8,527 nucleotides of DNA from Savagea sp. (lineage in GTDB: Bacteria > Bacillota > Bacilli > Bacillales_A > Planococcaceae), in assembly GCA_030152265.1 (NCBI GenBank), contig JASLHQ010000117.1, forward strand, positions 1 to 8,527, in the 5' to 3' direction. Position 1 is the first letter of the stretch, and each line of letters opens with the position of its first letter. Positions 5,166-8,527 of this stretch are shown here, one piece after another. The notes under the pieces were generated by a model. That model was not told the DNA's origin. It saw only the letters and a list, made by a program, of their open reading frames with translations, and searched no databases. Made by a program: the position numbers and the translations under genes.

Positions 5166-5630
5166 TTATTCAGCATGTTCTAACTTTGAAAATTGTCCTG
5201 CATAATACGTCAATGCTGGCGCAGTCGTATACGTGAAATCTTGTACTTCGCCTAAAAAGAGCACGTGATCTCCACCGTCATATTCTGCCCACGGTGTACA
5301 TTCGATATGTGCCAATGCTCGGTCTAGTTTTACCGTATGCACGCTTTCATGCCAATCGAATAATTGATCTTCGTTCGGGCGACCAGCGAAATGCATCGCT
5401 ACCGCATGTTGATCTTCCTGCAAAATATTGACCGCAAAGGAGTTATTACGCAAATATTCAGCAGCCTTCGTTTTTTTATCGACTGACACTAAAATTAAAG
5501 GTGGATCTAATGACACCGATGTGAAAGAGTTCGCTGTGAATCCGTGATACCCGTCTTCCGTTTTACACGTTACGACAGTTACTCCTGTCGCAAAGCGTCC
5601 CATACAATTTCTAAATTCTCGTACGTCCAT
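5166..5630 (-). CDS. hpaC: Flavin reductase component of a two-component monooxygenase (HpaC/PheA2 type)
   Basis: An NAD(P)H:flavin oxidoreductase that supplies reduced flavin to the HpaB-type oxygenase encoded upstream in the same unit. The 154 residues form one flavin-reductase-like split barrel: FRNCMGRFATGVTVVT (6-21), the flavin-binding GFTANSFTSVSLDPPL (30-45), FAVNIL (65-70), and GGDHVLFLGEV (119-129), whose His122 is the usual nicotinamide-contacting histidine. Length matches HpaC and PheA2 proteins. The ATG at 5630 is preceded by AAGGGGG and lies one base after the stop of the FAD synthetase gene, so the two are probably translated together. The catechol ortho-cleavage context suggests it serves a phenol hydroxylase rather than 4-hydroxyphenylacetate hydroxylase. 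Family assignment is firm; FAD versus FMN preference is not readable. Confidence 0.92.
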   Translation of the reverse strand: MDVREFRNCMGRFATGVTVVTCKTEDGYHGFTANSFTSVSLDPPLILVSVDKKTKAAEYLRNNSFAVNILQEDQHAVAMHFAGRPNEDQLFDWHESVHTVKLDRALAHIECTPWAEYDGGDHVLFLGEVQDFTYTTAPALTYYAGQFSKLEHAE

Positions 5631-5631
5631 A

Positions 5632-6183
5632 TTATTTCCCCCTTATCATCGCTACCGCTTCTCGATTTAATAAATCGTTCGCTAAAGCTTGTTGGTTTTT
5701 TTCTAACAATTCTCGAATACGTGAAGAAGAGATACGTAAACCAGCACGACATGTAATCTCTTCAAATTCATGCGTACAAAAATGTTCTCGAAGCATGTGA
5801 GCTGTTCCTCGTTGATCTTTTCCGAACTTGAAATCATCGCCGACCCAAACTTCCATCGGGCGAAGTCTTTGCAGTTCTTCAATGAACTTCTCAGCTGAAC
5901 GCGCTGCGTAATTCTCATCAAAACGCGCGAAAATTGTATAGTCCACTTGCATATTTCTTAAAAACTGACATTTCTCCTCAAGCGGCGTCAACAATTGTTT
6001 ATTTTGAAAGAATACTTTAGGTGGTGGATCGAATGTGTATACGACTAACGGAACTCCCCAAAGTTCAGCTCGTTGTTGCGCTTTTTGAATCAATTGTTGA
6101 TGGCCACGATGTAAACCATCAAAAGCACCGATTGTCACAATCGCACCGTCTAAATCGAGTTCATTTTCTCCGTATACTTTCAT
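5632..6183 (-). CDS. Stand-alone FAD synthetase (RibF N-terminal domain only)
   Basis: A nucleotidyltransferase predicted to make FAD from FMN and ATP. The 183 residues cover only the N-terminal adenylyltransferase domain of RibF: GAFDGLHRGHQ (19-29, with the HxGH of the nucleotidyltransferase superfamily at His25-His28), TFDPPPKVFF (50-59), GDDFKFGKDQRGT near 114-126, and ISSSRIRELL near 151-160. The C-terminal riboflavin kinase domain of about 120 residues is absent, and the protein ends right at the usual domain junction, so this is a natural single-domain paralogue rather than a frameshifted copy; the following bases encode hpaC in another gene. TFDPPP replaces the more usual TFDPHP. The ATG at 6183 follows AAGGAGGTG. 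Its place between catA and the flavin reductase implies it raises the FAD supply for the flavin monooxygenase. No FMN riboswitch precedes it. Confidence 0.88.
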   Translation of the reverse strand: MKVYGENELDLDGAIVTIGAFDGLHRGHQQLIQKAQQRAELWGVPLVVYTFDPPPKVFFQNKQLLTPLEEKCQFLRNMQVDYTIFARFDENYAARSAEKFIEELQRLRPMEVWVGDDFKFGKDQRGTAHMLREHFCTHEFEEITCRAGLRISSSRIRELLEKNQQALANDLLNREAVAMIRGK

Positions 6184-6210
6184 TTTCGCACCTCCTTGTA
6201 TTCAAAATGG

Positions 6211-6246
6211 GAAAAGAAGAGGCATTCTCGCAAATGCCTCCTTTTC
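6211..6246 (-). other. Hairpin between catA and the FAD synthetase gene
   Basis: An 8-bp stem GAGGCATT/AATGCCTC (6219-6226 with 6233-6240, 6-base loop) is extended by GAAAA/TTTTC (6211-6215 with 6242-6246) across a small internal loop. On the minus strand it is followed only by TTCTTTTCCC, a weak T-tract. It sits just after the catA stop and before the next Shine-Dalgarno site. It may be a weak terminator or an mRNA-stabilising end that lowers expression of the two flavin genes relative to hpaB and catA. Confidence 0.5.
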
Positions 6247-6252
6247 TATCAT

Positions 6253-7023
6253 TTATTGTTCACGCATGACGAAATCGAGTTTCGCTTCTTTACGTCCGTT
6301 ATTTTCTTCAATTTTCGTCATTAAGTCTAGACGTACACCGTCCGCAACGTCTGTTTCTAACCATTCATCGCCTTCAAAGAATACTTGCGTAATGAGTGTT
6401 TCGTGTCCGTCTGCTTCAAACATGAAGTGTAAGTGAGCTGGACGCATCGGATGTTGATCCGTATATTCTAAAAACTCTCCAGTCGGTCCGTCTGTCGGAA
6501 TCGAGTATGGTAAAGGTACGATGTGACGCACTTCGAAATTACCGTTCTCATCCGTGTAGAAATGTCCGCGGAAGTTGTAACGTGGCGCATCTGAATCGAA
6601 TGCTGAGTACTTCCCTGACGCATCGTTTTGCCACATTTCAACACGGCAATTTGCGATTGGTTGACCGTTAACGCTGCTGACATTCCCTTTAAAGTACATT
6701 TTTTCTCCTGCTTCATCTGGTCGTTGCGTTAAGATGAGTGCATCTCCATCCTTCTCTGTTAATTCCGGTGATCCTTCGATGAAGTATGGTCCTAAAAGTG
6801 AAGGCTGTGTACCTGGCTTGTCCGTGTACATTGCACGCAATACGTGTGTTTCTAAAAAGACGTCTGCGAAAAGTGGCAATTCGCCTTTACGACCGAGACG
6901 ATCTGCCCAGTTTACGAAGTTTGTATACTCTTCGTGGTTTAATTTAGCTTCTTTTAAAAACTCCTGAATGTGTTTAATGAATAAACCGAATACCTCTACT
7001 ACACGTTCATTTTTTTGACTCAT
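6253..7023 (-). CDS. catA: Catechol 1,2-dioxygenase (intradiol, Fe3+)
   Basis: Cytoplasmic non-haem Fe(III) enzyme that cleaves catechol to cis,cis-muconate, the substrate of catB. It has 256 residues, with a helical N-terminal dimerisation domain (about 1-65), the junction GPYFIEGSP (78-86) and the beta-sandwich catalytic domain. The iron ligands are visible: Tyr139 in GKYSAFD, Tyr173 in VPLPYSIP, and His197 and His199 in RPAHLHF. FRGHFYTDENGNFEVR (151-166) carries the conserved arginine before the second tyrosine. It is shorter than many CatA proteins (about 280-310), mainly at the N-terminus. The frame opens at 7062 inside the end of hpaB, but the ATG at 7023 is chosen because TAGGGGG precedes it. 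Chlorocatechol or hydroxyquinol dioxygenases share the fold; the catB and pca context favours catechol. Confidence 0.94.
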   Translation of the reverse strand: MSQKNERVVEVFGLFIKHIQEFLKEAKLNHEEYTNFVNWADRLGRKGELPLFADVFLETHVLRAMYTDKPGTQPSLLGPYFIEGSPELTEKDGDALILTQRPDEAGEKMYFKGNVSSVNGQPIANCRVEMWQNDASGKYSAFDSDAPRYNFRGHFYTDENGNFEVRHIVPLPYSIPTDGPTGEFLEYTDQHPMRPAHLHFMFEADGHETLITQVFFEGDEWLETDVADGVRLDLMTKIEENNGRKEAKLDFVMREQ

Positions 7024-7048
7024 TGTAATTCCCCCTAAAATTTTTATT

Positions 7049-8527
7049 TTATTTTTCTTCAATGTTGAATGTTACGTTCATATCATCTGGGTTAATCCAC
7101 GTATCGTTCACCCATCCGTTCATGTCGTAATCATCCATACATTGCTGTGCGAAATCTTCAAAATACTGCGCTTGGCCGCGTTCTTGTGCCATAAATAAGT
7201 TTTCCATACGGATGTTTTCGTTATTTCCTGAATAGTTTCGTTCGTACAATTCATGTCGACCGCCGTACTCAGTACCGATGACATCCCATAACAATTTAAT
7301 GACTTTAATTTTTTCTTCTGCTTCAATGCCATTCGATCCACGATATAGCTGATCGATGTACGGACGAAGCTCTTCGTTTTGGAAATCTTTCACGCTAGAT
7401 GGCTGTACAATTAAGCTACCAGCGACGACTGTTTCAATAATATCTTTAATGCGTGGCCAGCCGTCCGACATAAACACACGGTACGCTAAACCGTAATCGA
7501 TATTTGGAATAACCGTTCCATTCGCGCTCGGCTGTGGATTTAATGCCATCGCATCACTTAACGCCCAGAACATGTTACGATAAGCGATCACTTCTCCAAT
7601 TTGTGCTTGTACGCCACGGAACTTATCTGTTCCATTGCCACGTAACGCTTTCATTAATAAACCGGATACGAAGTCGAGCTTCACTGCTAAACGTGTAACT
7701 CCGTGGAATGTGAAACGGTTTAAGAAACCACTTTCTGCGAAGAAGCTATTCGCTTTGTCGACATCGCCATTAACGAGAACGTTTTGCCACGGGATGAGCA
7801 CTTTATCAAAGATGATCACCGTGTCGTTTTCATCGAAGCGGCTACTTAATGGGAAATCAAATGGACTTCCTGTCACTGCTGCATTCAACTCATAAGATGG
7901 ACGACTAATTAATTTAATCCCTGGTGATGCCATATCTGCGACGAATACGAGCGCAAATTCTGGACTCGGAATCGCAAGTGCACCGTAATGGGCGATAAAG
8001 TTATAATTCGTTAATGCCGAACCTGTCGCAACCATTTTGGCACCGCTTACAATAATTCCTTCATCTGTCTCGCCTACTTTATGAATGAAAATATCTTTCA
8101 CTTCGTCAATTGGCTTATCGCGATCGACTGGCGGGTTAATAATCGCATGGTTGAAGAACCAGTTTTTCTCTTGTGCTTCTTTATACCAATATCGGGCGTT
8201 ATCCGCATATTCCCCATAATATTCAGGATTCGCTCCGAGTGTCGCTAAGAAAGAAGCTTTATAATCAGGTGAGCGACCCATTTGGCCATATGTGAGACGT
8301 GACCATTCCGCGATCGCATCACGCGTTTTAAACAAATCTTCCGGAGAAGTATCCGGTTGGAAGAAACGTTGCGTATATCCTCCATTCCCCGTATCTGTTG
8401 GGCGTGTTAAAATATCTTTCGTTTCTGGGTCATGCAGTGCATCGTACAGTCTTGCAATCGAGCGTGCACTATTTCGGAAAGCAGGATGCGTTGTAACATC
8501 CTTTATTTTCTTCCCATGCAACCAAAT
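7049..8527 (-). CDS. hpaB: Two-component flavin monooxygenase, oxygenase component (HpaB/PheA1 family; 5' end outside window)
   Basis: FADH2-dependent aromatic hydroxylase with an acyl-CoA dehydrogenase-like fold. The 492 visible residues begin with IWLHGKKIKDVTTHPAF, the family's usual N-terminal motif, so the frame is open across the right edge and only about 15 residues appear to be missing; the in-frame TTG near the edge is not the start. GRSPDY (visible Arg85, Tyr89) and FFNHAIINPPVDR (His127) carry the substrate-binding Arg, Tyr and His with exactly the spacing I recall for Arg100, Tyr104 and His142 of the Thermus HpaB structure. The flavin-binding VSGAKMVATGSALTNYN and a C-terminal RNYSGNNE region follow. 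It is followed by catA 25 bases downstream and shares the operon with its reductase. Because catechol ortho-cleavage genes follow, the substrate is more likely phenol (giving catechol, PheA1 type) than 4-hydroxyphenylacetate. Confidence 0.93.
   Translation of the reverse strand: MWLHGKKIKDVTTHPAFRNSARSIARLYDALHDPETKDILTRPTDTGNGGYTQRFFQPDTSPEDLFKTRDAIAEWSRLTYGQMGRSPDYKASFLATLGANPEYYGEYADNARYWYKEAQEKNWFFNHAIINPPVDRDKPIDEVKDIFIHKVGETDEGIIVSGAKMVATGSALTNYNFIAHYGALAIPSPEFALVFVADMASPGIKLISRPSYELNAAVTGSPFDFPLSSRFDENDTVIIFDKVLIPWQNVLVNGDVDKANSFFAESGFLNRFTFHGVTRLAVKLDFVSGLLMKALRGNGTDKFRGVQAQIGEVIAYRNMFWALSDAMALNPQPSANGTVIPNIDYGLAYRVFMSDGWPRIKDIIETVVAGSLIVQPSSVKDFQNEELRPYIDQLYRGSNGIEAEEKIKVIKLLWDVIGTEYGGRHELYERNYSGNNENIRMENLFMAQERGQAQYFEDFAQQCMDDYDMNGWVNDTWINPDDMNVTFNIEEK

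Noticed and set aside
6184..6252. FMN riboswitch ahead of the FAD synthetase gene
   Set aside because: The gap is only about 69 bases and contains a simple hairpin, without the conserved RFN element.
8519..8521. TTG as start codon of the hpaB-type gene
   Set aside because: The frame continues upstream to the edge and encodes family-conserved Ile-Trp before it, so the true start is outside the window.
1..8527. Mobile element, CRISPR array, tRNA or rRNA
   Set aside because: No transposase or integrase frame, no repeat-spacer pattern, no tRNA-like fold or rRNA sequence was seen; the genes form a consistent catabolic locus.

Overview
The window looks like a chromosomal catabolic locus of a low-to-mid GC Gram-positive bacterium, most likely a member of the Bacillales. 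The grounds are strong purine-rich Shine-Dalgarno sites (AAGGGGG, AAGGAGGTG, AAAGGAG) before almost every gene, tight gene packing, classic hairpin-plus-T-run terminators, and protein families (DUF3870, DUF3237, a two-component HpaB-type oxygenase) common in that order. The genus cannot be read from the sequence.

Layout: three transcription units. (1) Minus strand, 8527 to 5166: a two-component flavin monooxygenase large subunit (hpaB/pheA1 type, 5' end cut by the window edge), catechol 1,2-dioxygenase (catA), a stand-alone FAD synthetase without the usual riboflavin kinase domain, and the flavin reductase partner (hpaC/pheA2 type), closed by a terminator at about 5078-5120. (2) Plus strand, 3914-5023: muconate cycloisomerase (catB), closed by a terminator at 5037-5073. 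(3) Minus strand, 3565 to 1: a DUF3870 gene, then a DUF3237 gene, 3-oxoadipate enol-lactonase (pcaD), the two 3-oxoadipate CoA-transferase subunits (pcaI, pcaJ), and the start of beta-ketoadipyl-CoA thiolase (pcaF), which runs off the left edge.

Together these genes describe phenol (or a similar monophenol) -> catechol -> cis,cis-muconate -> muconolactone -> 3-oxoadipate enol-lactone -> 3-oxoadipate -> 3-oxoadipyl-CoA -> succinyl-CoA + acetyl-CoA, the ortho (beta-ketoadipate) route. The one step with no recognisable enzyme here is muconolactone isomerase (CatC). The DUF3237 gene sits in pathway order exactly where that gene would be expected, and DUF3870 sits just before it.

The intergenic region 3566-3913 separates units 2 and 3 and holds two divergent promoter-like sequences, each TTGACA plus TACGAT, built on a shared core. 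The most unusual feature is that both divergent arms carry a strong intrinsic terminator directly before the Shine-Dalgarno site of a pathway gene (catB on +, DUF3237-pca on -), too close to leave room for an ordinary promoter in between. Both stems end in the same ACGGCAT...ATGCCGT arms. This suggests control by conditional readthrough, by an RNA ligand, a protein or a leader gene not identifiable from this sequence. No mobile element, tRNA, rRNA, CRISPR array or transcription regulator gene was found.
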